Position numbers and translations under genes: made by a program. The notes below the pieces were generated by a model, which saw only the letters and a program-made list of their open reading frames with translations, had not been told where the DNA came from and did no database searches. A stretch of DNA of 64,000 bases from Streptomyces radicis (GTDB lineage Bacteria; Actinomycetota; Actinomycetes; Streptomycetales; Streptomycetaceae): the NCBI RefSeq assembly GCF_003626575.1, contig NZ_RBDY01000026.1, forward strand, positions 1 to 64,000. The letters run 5' to 3'. Of the stretch, positions 6,641-15,239 are shown in pieces. Within the stretch, counting starts at the first letter, position 1. Each line of letters opens with the position of its first letter.

Positions 6641-9082
6641 ATGAGCGGCCTTTTCGATGACAACGCGCTGGCGGACCTCGGACCCGAGCCGCCGCCCGAG
6701 CCCTCCCCCGAGCCATGGGAGGCGCCGCCAGAGGCGGTGCCGGACGACCTGTTCGAGGGGACGTTCGCCGAGCCGCGGGCGGCAGACGAAGAGGTCTTCT
6801 ACCGGAACGGCGCGCGCAAGCCACTCGTCGACCCCGGCTCCCTGCTCGAAGGCCTCAACGAGCAGCAGCGCGCCGCCGTCACCCACAGTGGCGGGCCGCT
6901 GCTGATCGTGGCGGGCGCGGGCTCGGGCAAGACGCGCGTGCTCACCCACCGCATCGCCCACCTGCTCGGCGCCCGCTCCGCGCACCCGGGGCAGATCCTG
7001 GCGATCACGTTCACCAACAAGGCCGCGGGCGAGATGAAGGAGCGCGTCACCGAGCTGGTGGGGCCGCGGGCGAACGCCATGTGGGTCATGACGTTCCACA
7101 GCGCGTGCGTCCGCATTCTGCGCCGCGAGAGCAAGCTGCTCGGCTTCACCTCCAGCTTCTCCATCTACGACGCCGCCGACTCCAAGCGGCTGATGGCGCT
7201 GGTGTGCCGGGATCTGGACCTCGACCCCAAGCGGTTCCCGCCCAAGTCGTTCAGCGCGAAGGTCTCCAACCTCAAGAACGAGCTGATCGACGCCGAGGAC
7301 TTCGCCGCGCAGGCGGCCGGGGGGGACGGGTTCGAGAAGACCCTCGCCGAGGCGTACGCGCTGTACCAGTCGCGGCTTCGCGAGGCCAACGCGCTGGACT
7401 TCGACGACATCATCATGACCACCGTCCACCTGCTCGACGCGTTCCCCGATGTCGCCGAGCACTACCGGCGGCGGTTCAGGCATGTCCTGGTCGACGAGTA
7501 CCAGGACACCAACATCGCGCAGTACACGCTGATCCGGCTGCTGGTGGCCGCGCCGACCGAGGGCGAGCCCGCCGAGCTGTGCGTCGTGGGCGACGCGGAC
7601 CAGTCGATCTACGCGTTCCGCGGCGCGACCATCCGCAACATCCTCCAGTTCGAGCAGGACTTCCCCGACGCGCGCACGCTGCTCCTCGAGCAGAACTACC
7701 GCTCGACGCAGACGATCCTGTCCGCCGCCAACGCCGTCATCGCGCGCAACGAGGACCGCCGCCCCAAGAGCCTGTGGACCAACGAGGGCGCGGGCGCCCG
7801 GATCATCGGCTATGTCGCCGACACCGAGCACGACGAGGCGCAGTTCACGGCCGACGAGATCGACCGGCTCTCGGACGCGGGCGACGCGCGCGCGGGGGAC
7901 GTGGCCGTGTTCTACCGGACGAACGCGCAGTCCCGCGTCTTCGAGGAGGTGTTCATCCGCGTCGGGCTGCCGTACAAGGTGGTCGGCGGCGTCCGCTTCT
8001 ACGAGCGCCGCGAGGTCCGCGACGTGCTGGCCTATCTGCGGGTGCTCGCCAACCCCGAGGACACCGTTCCGCTGCGCCGCGTCCTCAACGTTCCCAAGCG
8101 CGGCATCGGCGACCGCGCCGAGGCGATGCTCGAGGCGCTGGCGCTGCGCGAGCGGATCTCGTTCGCGCAGGCGCTGCGCCGCGTGGACGAGGCGTACGGG
8201 ATGGCGGCCCGCTCGGCGAACGCGATCAAGCGGTTCAACGCGCTGCTCGAGGAGCTGCGGACCGTCGTCGAGTCGGGCGCGGGCCCGGCGACCGTGCTCG
8301 AGGCCGTGCTCGAACGGACGGGGTATCTGGCGGAGTTGCAGGCGTCGACCGATCCGCAGGACGAGACCCGGGTGGAGAACCTCCAGGAGCTCGCCGCCGT
8401 GGCCCTGGAGTTCGAGCAGGACCGGGGCGAGGAGAATCCGGGGACGCTGGCCGACTTCCTCGAACAGGTGGCGCTCGTCGCCGACTCCGACGAGATCCCC
8501 GACGACGAGGGCGACGGCGTGATCACGCTGATGACCCTGCACACCGCCAAGGGTCTCGAATTCCCCGTGGTGTTCCTCACCGGCATGGAGGACGGGGTCT
8601 TCCCGCACATGCGGTCGCTCGGCAAGACCAAGGAGCTCGAGGAGGAGCGGCGGCTCGCCTATGTGGGGATCACCCGGGCGCGGCAACGGCTCTACCTCAC
8701 GCGGTCCGTGCTGCGCAGCGCGTGGGGGCAGCCGCAGCACAACCCCCCGTCGCGCTTCCTCGACGAGATCCCCGAGGAGTTCGTCGACTGGCGCCGCACC
8801 GGCGCCGCCGCGTCGTCGCACCAGCCGCCGAGCGCGGCCTCGTCGGTGCTGGCGACCGGGACGCGGGCGCGGCGCGGCGCGGGCGGGTTCGCCACGGGCC
8901 GTATGAAGGACCGCCCCGTGGTATCGCTTTCGCCGGGGGACCGGGTCACCCACGACAGCTTCGGCATGGGCACGGTCGTCTCCGTGACGGGGGCGGGCGA
9001 CCGGGCGGAGGCCACGATCGACTTCGGCGGCGAGAAGCCCAAGCGGCTGCTGCTGCGGTACGCCCCGGTGGAGAAGCTCTGA
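6641..9082 (+). CDS. pcrA: ATP-dependent DNA helicase PcrA/UvrD
   Basis: An 813-residue superfamily 1A helicase that unwinds DNA 3' to 5' in nucleotide-excision repair, replication-fork rescue and plasmid replication. Motifs occur in order: Walker A AGAGSGKT (91-98), VDEYQDTN (about 285-292), DADQSIYAFRGA (about 318-329), EQNYRST, TLHTAKGLEFPVVF and YVGITRARQRLY. The last 50 residues form the Tudor-like PcrA C-terminal domain (PGDRVTHDSFGMGTVV) that contacts RNA polymerase. A 60-residue acidic, Pro-rich N-terminal extension is typical of streptomycete proteins. ATG 6641 follows GGGGGC; longer in-frame starts would run back into the DUF1707 promoter. Confidence 0.97.
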   Translation: MSGLFDDNALADLGPEPPPEPSPEPWEAPPEAVPDDLFEGTFAEPRAADEEVFYRNGARKPLVDPGSLLEGLNEQQRAAVTHSGGPLLIVAGAGSGKTRVLTHRIAHLLGARSAHPGQILAITFTNKAAGEMKERVTELVGPRANAMWVMTFHSACVRILRRESKLLGFTSSFSIYDAADSKRLMALVCRDLDLDPKRFPPKSFSAKVSNLKNELIDAEDFAAQAAGGDGFEKTLAEAYALYQSRLREANALDFDDIIMTTVHLLDAFPDVAEHYRRRFRHVLVDEYQDTNIAQYTLIRLLVAAPTEGEPAELCVVGDADQSIYAFRGATIRNILQFEQDFPDARTLLLEQNYRSTQTILSAANAVIARNEDRRPKSLWTNEGAGARIIGYVADTEHDEAQFTADEIDRLSDAGDARAGDVAVFYRTNAQSRVFEEVFIRVGLPYKVVGGVRFYERREVRDVLAYLRVLANPEDTVPLRRVLNVPKRGIGDRAEAMLEALALRERISFAQALRRVDEAYGMAARSANAIKRFNALLEELRTVVESGAGPATVLEAVLERTGYLAELQASTDPQDETRVENLQELAAVALEFEQDRGEENPGTLADFLEQVALVADSDEIPDDEGDGVITLMTLHTAKGLEFPVVFLTGMEDGVFPHMRSLGKTKELEEERRLAYVGITRARQRLYLTRSVLRSAWGQPQHNPPSRFLDEIPEEFVDWRRTGAAASSHQPPSAASSVLATGTRARRGAGGFATGRMKDRPVVSLSPGDRVTHDSFGMGTVVSVTGAGDRAEATIDFGGEKPKRLLLRYAPVEKL

Positions 9083-9232
9083 CGGCGGGCGGGTAGGGTG
9101 ACGCCTTTCGGGTCCACGGGAGCAGGTGGGGGGCCCGGAAGGACAGGCCCTGCTGTTCCCGGTATGTCACAGTGTGGGGACAGGGCTTGTGGTGGTGCCC
9201 TCGGGGGCGATTAGCTGCGTGCGGCGTTGTTC

Positions 9233-9261
9233 GTACTCCAGCAGCTTTCTTCTCGGAGTAC
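9233..9261 (+). promoter_or_regulatory. Inverted repeat GTACTCC/GGAGTAC upstream of membrane gene
   Basis: Seven-base perfect arms with a 15-base loop, about 50 bases before the start of the PQ-rich membrane protein gene. It could be an operator or a leader hairpin. No -35/-10 pair was identified with confidence. The remainder of 9083-9309 shows nothing else clear. Confidence 0.4.
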
Positions 9262-9309
9262 CGACCGCACATATCAGCGAGAGTTTCAAAAACCCCAGGG
9301 GGAACCCCA

Positions 9310-9987
9310 ATGAGCCAGCCCTGGCAGCAACAGCCGGACGGGGGCTACGGTCAGCAGCCGCAGCAGCCCGGTGGGTTCGGCCAGCAGCCCAACCCGTACG
9401 GTCAGCCGCAGCCGCCCCAGCAGCCGTACGGTCAGCCGCCGCAGCAGGGTTACGGCTACCCGCCCGCGCAGCCGCAGCCTCCGGGCCAGCCGCAGCCGTG
9501 GGGCGCCCCCGGTGGCGGCTTCCCGCCGCCCCCGCCCGGCGGTGGCCCGCCGACCAACGTCGCGTTGGCCATTCTCGCGGCGGTGGGCGCCGCGTTGGTG
9601 ATGGGCTTTCTCTACGCGTTCATCTACGACGCGATGTTCGACGAGAACACCGGCGAGGTCCGGCAGATCAGCTATGTGGCGCTGGCGATCGGCGCCGCGG
9701 TCGGCGTGGGCCCCGCGTTCCTCGCGCGGAACAACTGGGGCGTCTACATCCTGGGCGGCGTGCTCGCGCTCGCGGCCGCGATCTTCGGCGAGCTGTACGG
9801 CACGGCCATGATCCTGGCCGAGTACTCGGGCACCGACTGGAGCGCGTTCAAGATCTTCACCGTCGAGTTCAGCAACCTGTGGGATCTGTGGCAGGAGACG
9901 AACGAAGCGATCAACTGGATCTTCCTGCTGCTGGCACCGGCCGCCGCCATCGGCATCACGCAGGCCGTCGCCCGTCGCGTGCGGTAG
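9310..9987 (+). CDS. PQ-rich N-terminus, multi-pass membrane protein
   Basis: 225 residues from ATG 9310 (MSQPWQQQPDGGYGQQ). Residues 1-80 are a low-complexity Gln/Pro/Gly/Tyr tail. Four hydrophobic segments follow: VALAILAAVGAALVMGFLYA, a second around ISYVALAIGAAVGVGPAFLA, a third around YILGGVLALAAAIFGELYG, and WIFLLLAPAAAIGITQAVA at the end. This tail-plus-helices design is common in streptomycete envelope proteins of unknown function, and a second example is at 38864-39583. It is probably monocistronic: pcrA ends 227 bases upstream and a strong terminator follows. Confidence 0.8.
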   Translation: MSQPWQQQPDGGYGQQPQQPGGFGQQPNPYGQPQPPQQPYGQPPQQGYGYPPAQPQPPGQPQPWGAPGGGFPPPPPGGGPPTNVALAILAAVGAALVMGFLYAFIYDAMFDENTGEVRQISYVALAIGAAVGVGPAFLARNNWGVYILGGVLALAAAIFGELYGTAMILAEYSGTDWSAFKIFTVEFSNLWDLWQETNEAINWIFLLLAPAAAIGITQAVARRVR

Positions 9988-10021
9988 AGCCGCCCCCGCG
10001 TCAGAGCCGCCCCCGCGTCAC

Positions 10022-10066
10022 AGCCCGCCGCCCCTCACGCCGTCCGGTGTGGAGGGGCGGCGGGCT
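10022..10066 (+). terminator. Strong rho-independent-type terminator
   Basis: A perfect 15-base stem (AGCCCGCCGCCCCTC with its complement) and 15-base loop, followed by TTT. It lies 35 bases after the membrane-protein stop. A 17-base tandem repeat (AGAGCCGCCCCCGCGTC twice) lies between the stop codon and the stem. Confidence 0.85.
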
Positions 10067-10103
10067 TTCGCATGCCCTGCCGCCGACCTGAGATGGCCCG
10101 ACT

Positions 10104-10121
10104 TTTTCGCCATAGCGGAAA
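10104..10121 (+). promoter_or_regulatory. IclR-type operator candidate upstream of gentisate operon
   Basis: TTTTCGC-CATA-GCGGAAA is a near-palindrome with one mismatch, 50 bases before the monooxygenase start. IclR regulators bind short palindromes of this TTCCGC/GCGGAA kind. The IclR gene at 13589 is the natural candidate binder (inference). Confidence 0.35.
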
Positions 10122-10170
10122 TGATTCGACACTTCTTTCACTTCTGCGGAACGTGTGAGATGTTGGCCGC

Positions 10171-11457
10171 ATGCCAGGACTTCACCGTGGACTCTCGAAC
10201 AAGCCGGTCGACAAGCCGGTCATCGTCGTCGGAGGCGGCCCGGTCGGCATGGTGGCCGCCGCCTCGCTCGCGCGCCTCGGCGTGCCGACGGTGCTGATCG
10301 AGGCCGAGGAGGTGCCGAAGACCGACTGGCGCGCCTCGACCTTCCACGCGGCGACCCTGGAGCTGCTCGCCGAGCTCGGCGTCGCCGACCGGATGCACGC
10401 GGAGGGCCTGGTCGTGCCCGTGTACCACTTCCGCGACCGAAGGGCGGGCCTGGTCGCGGAGTTCGACTTCTCGCTCCTCGCCGACGAGACGCCCTATCCC
10501 TACCGGCTCCAGCTCAACCAGCAGCACTTGGTGCGCATGCTGCACGAGCGGCTCGGCAACACCCCCGAGGTGGAGCTGCTGTTCGGCACCCGCGTCACCG
10601 AGGTCAGGCAGGAGCCAGGCGGCGGCGCCTCGGTCACCGCGGAGACGCCGGACGGCACGCGCGTCCTGCACGGCGCGTATGTCATCGGCGCGGACGGCGC
10701 GGGCAGCACCGTGCGGCGCGCGTCGGGCGTGGAGTTCGAGGGCTTCACCTACCCCGAGCGCTTCCTCATCGCCAGCACCAGCGTCGACCTCGCCGAGGCG
10801 CTGCCCGGCATCGCCGAGGTCAACTACATCGCGGACCCGCACGAGTGGCTGTTCCTGCTGCGCACCCCCGAGTCCTGGCGCGCCGTCTGGCCCGTGCCCG
10901 CGGACCAGAGCGAGGAGGAGGCGACGGCCGAGCCCACGCTCCAGCGCCAGCTCCAGGGCGTCGCCCCCTGGGCGCCCGGCTACCCGATCATCGACCGGCA
11001 GCTCTACCGCGTGCACCAGCGCGTGGCCGAGCGCTTCCGCGTCGGCGACGTCCTGCTCGTCGGCGACGCCGCGCACATCAACAGCCCGATGGGCGGCGTG
11101 GGGCTCAACAGCGGCATCCACGACGCCATCGACCTCGCCCGCCGCATCGCCAGGATCGCCGACGGCACATCGGCCGCGGGGGCCGAGGCCGAGCTGGCGG
11201 CGTTCGCCGACGTCCGCCACCGCATCGCCGTCGAGTACGTCCAGGCCGACACCCAGCGCAACACGCAGCGGCTGCGCGAGGCCGACGAGGAACGCCGCCG
11301 CGCCGCGCACGCCGAGATGCGCGCCACGGCCGCCGACCCGGAGCGCGCCCGCGCGTACATGCGGCGCGCGTCGCTCCTGGAGAGCGTGCGCCGCTTCGGC
11401 GTCGGCCTCCCCCCTGGGCAGCCCGCCGCGTCCCAGACCCCGGCGCCCGTCCACTGA
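10171..11457 (+). CDS. FAD-dependent aromatic hydroxylase (probable 3-hydroxybenzoate 6-monooxygenase)
   Basis: A 428-residue class A flavin monooxygenase. The dinucleotide-binding motif VIVVGGGPVGMVAA lies at 17-30, the DG-type motif IGADGAGS near 170-177, and the second FAD motif GDAAHINSPMGGVGLNSG near 298-315. These enzymes hydroxylate phenolic acids with NAD(P)H and oxygen. The next genes encode a gentisate dioxygenase and an FAH-family hydrolase, so the likely reaction is 3-hydroxybenzoate to gentisate (inference from context). It is the first gene of a three-gene operon, with 52 bases to the next start. Salicylate 5-hydroxylase or another phenol hydroxylase activity is an alternative. 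Confidence 0.88.
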   Translation: MPGLHRGLSNKPVDKPVIVVGGGPVGMVAAASLARLGVPTVLIEAEEVPKTDWRASTFHAATLELLAELGVADRMHAEGLVVPVYHFRDRRAGLVAEFDFSLLADETPYPYRLQLNQQHLVRMLHERLGNTPEVELLFGTRVTEVRQEPGGGASVTAETPDGTRVLHGAYVIGADGAGSTVRRASGVEFEGFTYPERFLIASTSVDLAEALPGIAEVNYIADPHEWLFLLRTPESWRAVWPVPADQSEEEATAEPTLQRQLQGVAPWAPGYPIIDRQLYRVHQRVAERFRVGDVLLVGDAAHINSPMGGVGLNSGIHDAIDLARRIARIADGTSAAGAEAELAAFADVRHRIAVEYVQADTQRNTQRLREADEERRRAAHAEMRATAADPERARAYMRRASLLESVRRFGVGLPPGQPAASQTPAPVH

Positions 11458-11509
11458 CCGTCCACCCATGACCGGTGATCGTCGACCGCGCAACCGAACT
11501 GGAGGCCTC

Positions 11510-12631
11510 ATGTCCACCGTCCATGAACCCGTGGTCGAGGAAGCGGAGTTGCGCTCCCTCTACGCGGACATCGACGCGGCCGGGCTGCGCCCGCTGTGGA
11601 CCATCACCGAGCAGCTGCTCACGCCGACGCCGCGGCCCAAGGCCGTGCCCTGGCTGTGGCCCGCCTCGGTGATGCGCCCGCTGGCCGAGCGCGCCATCCG
11701 CCTCGTCCCCGTCGAGCGCGGCGGCGAGCGGCGCGTCCTGTCGCTGACCAACCCCGGGCTCGGCGGCCGCCCCTACGCCGCCGGCACGCTGTGGGGCGCG
11801 CTCCAGTGCCTCGGCCCGCGCGAGACCGCGCCCGCGCACCGGCACACGCCGGGCGCGATCCGGTTCGTCATCGAGGGCGAGGGCGTGTGGACCACGGTCG
11901 ACGGCGACGCGTGCGACATGCGCCCTGGCGACCTCGTGCTGACCCCGGGCGGCGCGTGGCACGACCACGCCAACGGGGGCGAGGGGAACATGTTCTGGTT
12001 CGACGGCCTCGACCTGCCGATGGTGGAGGCGCTCGACGCCGTCTTCTTCGAGCAGCACCCCGAGCTGAACCAGCCGATCGTCGGCCCGCACAACCGTTCC
12101 GAGGCCGCCTTCGCCGCCGACGGCGGGCCCTCGGCGGGGCGCACCATGGTCGAGGGCGTGGTGACGGGGCCGCTCGACCCGACGCCCTCGCCGTTGCTGA
12201 TCTACCGCTGGGAGGCGACGGACGAGCGGCTCACCGCGCTCGCCGCCCAGGGTGAACGACCGCTGGTGAGCGTCGAGTTCACCAATCCGCACTCGGGCGC
12301 GAGCGTTCTGCCCACGTTGGCCTGCGCGATGCACCGGATCGTCAGGGGCGGGGCGTCGCGGCCGGTGCGCCGCAGCGGCAACACGATCTTCGTCGTCTTC
12401 CGCGGCGAGGGCCACAGCGTCATCGAAGGGCGGCGGTTCGACTGGCGCGCGGGCGACATGTTCGTCGTGCCGTCCTGGTCTGCGGCCGAGCACGCGTCGG
12501 CGGGCGGCGCCGACCTGTTCGGCATCGGCGACGCCCCGGTGCTGCGCGCGCTGGGCCTGTACCGCGAGGAAACGCTTCCCGGGCCGCAGGAGGTCACGGG
12601 CGTCTTCGATCCTGAGGGGTTCACACGATGA
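11510..12631 (+). CDS. Gentisate 1,2-dioxygenase (bicupin)
   Basis: 373 residues from ATG 11510, preceded by GGAGG. Two cupin barrels are present. The N-terminal one carries the iron-binding segment ETAPAHRHTPGAIRFVIEGE near residue 105-125, the typical HRHT signature of gentisate and salicylate dioxygenases. The C-terminal barrel (GNTIFVVFRGEGHSVIEG) lacks a clear His pair, as is usual. The enzyme opens the gentisate ring between C1 and C2 using Fe(II) and O2, giving maleylpyruvate in the cytoplasm. It overlaps the next gene by four bases (ATGA), so the pair is translationally coupled. 1-hydroxy-2-naphthoate dioxygenase is a related alternative. Confidence 0.9.
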   Translation: MSTVHEPVVEEAELRSLYADIDAAGLRPLWTITEQLLTPTPRPKAVPWLWPASVMRPLAERAIRLVPVERGGERRVLSLTNPGLGGRPYAAGTLWGALQCLGPRETAPAHRHTPGAIRFVIEGEGVWTTVDGDACDMRPGDLVLTPGGAWHDHANGGEGNMFWFDGLDLPMVEALDAVFFEQHPELNQPIVGPHNRSEAAFAADGGPSAGRTMVEGVVTGPLDPTPSPLLIYRWEATDERLTALAAQGERPLVSVEFTNPHSGASVLPTLACAMHRIVRGGASRPVRRSGNTIFVVFRGEGHSVIEGRRFDWRAGDMFVVPSWSAAEHASAGGADLFGIGDAPVLRALGLYREETLPGPQEVTGVFDPEGFTR

Positions 12632-13512
12632 AGCTGGCGCTGTTCGACGACCACAGGCTCGGCGTGGTCGATGAGGCGGCGAACGGGCCCGTGGTGGTCG
12701 ACGTCACCGACGCGCTCGGCCGCCCGCACGACCCCGACCCGCTGACCGCGGGCTGGTGGCGCGCGCTGGCCAGGGACTACCCGCGGCTGCGCGAGGGGCT
12801 CGCCGACGCGGCGCGCACGGGCGAGGCGCGCCCGCTCGACTCCGTCGCCCTGCACGCCCCCGCGCTCAACCCCAGCAAGATCATCGCGTGCGCCTGCAAC
12901 TACGCCGACCACGTCGCCGAGATGCACGACGTGCAGGAGCGCACGCTGGGCGGCGTCGAGTCGTGGATGATGAACTTCGACGTCTTCCTCAAGGCGCCCT
13001 CCTCGCTCTCGGGCCCCCGCGACGCGATCGTGCTGCCCGAGGAGATCGTGGCCGCGGGCCAGGAGATCCACCACGAGTCCGAGCTGGTCATCGTGGTGGG
13101 CGAGGGCGGCACCGACATCCCCGAGGAGTCCGCGCTCGACCACGTCTTCGGCTACACGCTCGGCCTCGACATCACCGTGCGCAGCGCGGCGGACCGCTCG
13201 CGGCGCAAGAGCTACGACACGTTCAGCCCGCTGGGCCCGCTCCTGGTCACCGCCGACGAGATCGGCGACCCCGCGGGCCTGGAGATCCGGCTCGACGTCA
13301 ACGGTGAGAAGCGGCAGGACGTGCGCGCCGCCGACCTGCTCACGCCCGTTCCCGCGATCGTGTCGTACGCGTCGCGCATGATGACCCTGCTGCCGGGCGA
13401 CCTGATCTTCACCGGGGCGCCGCCAGGGGTCGGCCCGATCGAGCCGGGTGACACGCTCCGCTCCTGGATCGGCGGGATCGGCGAGCTGGCCCTCGACGTG
13501 CGCCGGGGCTGA
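12628..13512 (+). CDS. Fumarylacetoacetate-hydrolase family protein (probable acylpyruvate hydrolase)
   Basis: A 294-residue member of the FAH superfamily. The catalytic fold is marked by NPSKIIACACNYADHVAEM, the metal-ligand cluster HHESELVIVVGEGG, FGYTLGLDITVR and the Gly-rich GDLIFTGAPPGVGPIEPGD near the C-terminus. After gentisate dioxygenase it should hydrolyse maleyl- or fumarylpyruvate to pyruvate and a C4 dicarboxylate. No maleylpyruvate isomerase (mycothiol- or glutathione-dependent) gene is in the operon, so either direct maleylpyruvate hydrolysis or an isomerase encoded elsewhere is needed. It starts inside the preceding stop codon. Confidence 0.9.
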   Translation: MKLALFDDHRLGVVDEAANGPVVVDVTDALGRPHDPDPLTAGWWRALARDYPRLREGLADAARTGEARPLDSVALHAPALNPSKIIACACNYADHVAEMHDVQERTLGGVESWMMNFDVFLKAPSSLSGPRDAIVLPEEIVAAGQEIHHESELVIVVGEGGTDIPEESALDHVFGYTLGLDITVRSAADRSRRKSYDTFSPLGPLLVTADEIGDPAGLEIRLDVNGEKRQDVRAADLLTPVPAIVSYASRMMTLLPGDLIFTGAPPGVGPIEPGDTLRSWIGGIGELALDVRRG

Positions 13513-13576
13513 GCGGGCGGGCACGGGTGGGCCGAGCGGGTCCCGACGGCGCGGGTCCGATGGAAAAGGTGTGCGC

Positions 13577-13582
13577 TAGCAT
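13577..13582 (+). promoter_or_regulatory. TAGCAT -10 box giving a leaderless iclR message
   Basis: TAGCAT ends only 6 bases before the IclR ATG, and no Shine-Dalgarno is present, so the transcript should begin at or near the start codon. Leaderless messages of this layout are common in actinobacteria. Confidence 0.55.
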
Positions 13583-13588
13583 TCCTCC

Positions 13589-14359
13589 ATGTCGAATAAC
13601 GGCCCCGGGGTCACCAGCTCGGTGGACAACGCCCTGCGGCTCCTCGAGCTGATCGGGGAGCGGCAGGCGTTGCGCGTCTCGGACGCGGCGGTGGAGCTCG
13701 GTGTCGCGCCCTCCACCGCCCACCGCCTGCTCAACGCGCTGCGCCGGCGCGGCTTCGTCCTCCAGGAGAAGCCCAACGGCGCCTACCGCCCCGGGCCCGT
13801 CCTCGGCGAGATCGGCCTGGCCGCCATCGGGCGCGTGGACATCAGGCAGGTCGCGCGGCCCGTCATCGAGGACGTGCGCGACCGCACGCAGGAGACGGTC
13901 AGCCTCTCCCTGCTCGAAGGGCGGAACGTCCGCTTCATCGACTGCGTCGAGAGCCCGCGGGCCGTCCGCGTCGGGGACCGCACGGGCGTGGTCATGCCCG
14001 CGCACTGCACCGCCGCGGGCAAGGCGATCCTGGCCGCGATGCCCGAGGCCGAGCTGTCCCGCCGCTTCGCGGGCCACGAGCTGGCCACCCGCACCGAGAA
14101 CTCCGTGACCGACTGGCCCGCCCTCGAGGCCGAGCTCGACGAGGTCCGCCGCCTCGGCTACGCGGTGAACATGGAGGAGGGCGAACGCGGCATCAGCGCG
14201 GTGGCGGCCGTGCTGCGCGACCGGGCGGAGACGCCGTTGGCCTCGATCGCCGTGGTCGTCCCCGCCCTGCGCCTGACCGTGCGCGCCGACGCCCGCAAGC
14301 TGGCCGACGACCTGCTCGCGGCGCGCGACGCGCTCCAGGACCGGCTGCGCCAGGGCTGA
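13589..14359 (+). CDS. IclR-family transcriptional regulator
   Basis: 256 residues. The N-terminal winged helix (SVDNALRLLELIGERQALRV, then LGVAPSTAHRLLNALRRRGF) lies at about 10-60. The C-terminal effector-binding domain runs from about 80 to 245, with the typical MPAHCTAAGKAILAAMPEAE segment. IclR proteins usually sense the substrate of the neighbouring aromatic-degradation operon and switch between repression and activation. It lies 76 bases after the hydrolase on the same strand, with its own leaderless promoter. The likely effector is gentisate or 3-hydroxybenzoate (inference). Confidence 0.92.
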   Translation: MSNNGPGVTSSVDNALRLLELIGERQALRVSDAAVELGVAPSTAHRLLNALRRRGFVLQEKPNGAYRPGPVLGEIGLAAIGRVDIRQVARPVIEDVRDRTQETVSLSLLEGRNVRFIDCVESPRAVRVGDRTGVVMPAHCTAAGKAILAAMPEAELSRRFAGHELATRTENSVTDWPALEAELDEVRRLGYAVNMEEGERGISAVAAVLRDRAETPLASIAVVVPALRLTVRADARKLADDLLAARDALQDRLRQG

Positions 14360-14395
14360 TCGCGTCGCGCCGGGGCTGATCGCGTCGCGCCGGGC

Positions 14396-15100
14396 TCAGC
14401 CGAGGGCCGCGGCGACCTCGTCGCGCAGCTGCGGCAGCATGTCGTGGAAGACGCCGGGGCACAGCGTGTTCCCGAAGTCCTTGTGCCCATAGATCTCGGT
14501 CGCCGGGATCGCGTACTGCGCGGCCGCGTAGGCGCACAGCCGCACGAGCGACGCCCACTGCGCGGCCGGGGGCACCGCGCCGTCGTGGTAGGCGCCCTCG
14601 TTGGAGATGCCGATGGCGAAGTCGTTGGCCCCCGAGGTGTGCGCGCCCAGCACGAACTCCGTGCCGCCGAGCAGCGTCTCCAGGCTGCGGTGGCGGCCCT
14701 CGGTGAGGTAACCGCCGCGCGAGACCACGAAGTTGTAGCCGGTGTCCACCCAGCCGTTGTCGTCCTGGTGCAACGCCTGGACCCAGCGGGCGTGGCTGTG
14801 CGCCTGCGCGCGGGAGAAGTCCGAGGTGTTGGCGCTCACCGTGTGGTGGACGACGAGCGCGGCGGGGCGGCGCCGCACGAGGGAGATCGTGCCGTCCGGC
14901 GGGCGCGCGCCCCACTGCGCCGTGGTGTCGATGGCGGGCTGGACGACCCGGGCGCCCTGACCGGCCTGACCGCCCTGACCGGCCTGAGCGCCCTGGGACG
15001 CGGCGGCCGTGTGGGCGGCGACGGGTAGGGCGGTCGCGGCGGCGAGCCCGGCCGCGCCGGCGAAGAGCATGCGGCGGCGGAACGCGTGGTCGTGGGACAC
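14396..15100 (-). CDS. Tat-exported N-acetylmuramoyl-L-alanine amidase (PGRP type)
   Basis: 234 residues from GTG 15100, chosen because GAGGAG lies 6 bases upstream. The N-terminus has a twin-arginine signal (FRRRMLFAGAAGLAAA) ending near AHTAAA, so the enzyme should be secreted folded. The amidase_2/PGRP fold follows: LVVHHTVSANTSDFSRAQ with the first zinc histidine, the TGYNFVVSRGGYLTEGR segment, and GHKDFGNTLCPG carrying the second His and the Cys ligand. It cleaves the bond between muramic acid and the stem peptide. A Gln/Gly/Ala-rich linker (GAQAGQGGQAGQGARVV) separates signal and domain. The GH25 muramidase gene lies upstream on the same strand. Confidence 0.93.
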   Translation of the reverse strand: MSHDHAFRRRMLFAGAAGLAAATALPVAAHTAAASQGAQAGQGGQAGQGARVVQPAIDTTAQWGARPPDGTISLVRRRPAALVVHHTVSANTSDFSRAQAHSHARWVQALHQDDNGWVDTGYNFVVSRGGYLTEGRHRSLETLLGGTEFVLGAHTSGANDFAIGISNEGAYHDGAVPPAAQWASLVRLCAYAAAQYAIPATEIYGHKDFGNTLCPGVFHDMLPQLRDEVAAALG

Positions 15101-15239
15101 GGTGACTCCTCGTGTGGCGACGTGGGGGACGGGAGGAGCCGACCGGCGCGTCGACCGGTCGGCTCCACCGGAGTGCGGTGCGAGGGATGTGGTGCCGGGG
15201 GGTGGTGGTGCCGGAGGGCGGTGCCGAACGGGGCGCGGA

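Noticed and set aside
6626..8953. A 775-codon open frame antisense to pcrA
   Set aside because: It mirrors the codon pattern of pcrA, is Arg/Val/Gly-rich without any motif and has no ribosome site. In GC-rich DNA antisense frames of real genes stay open.
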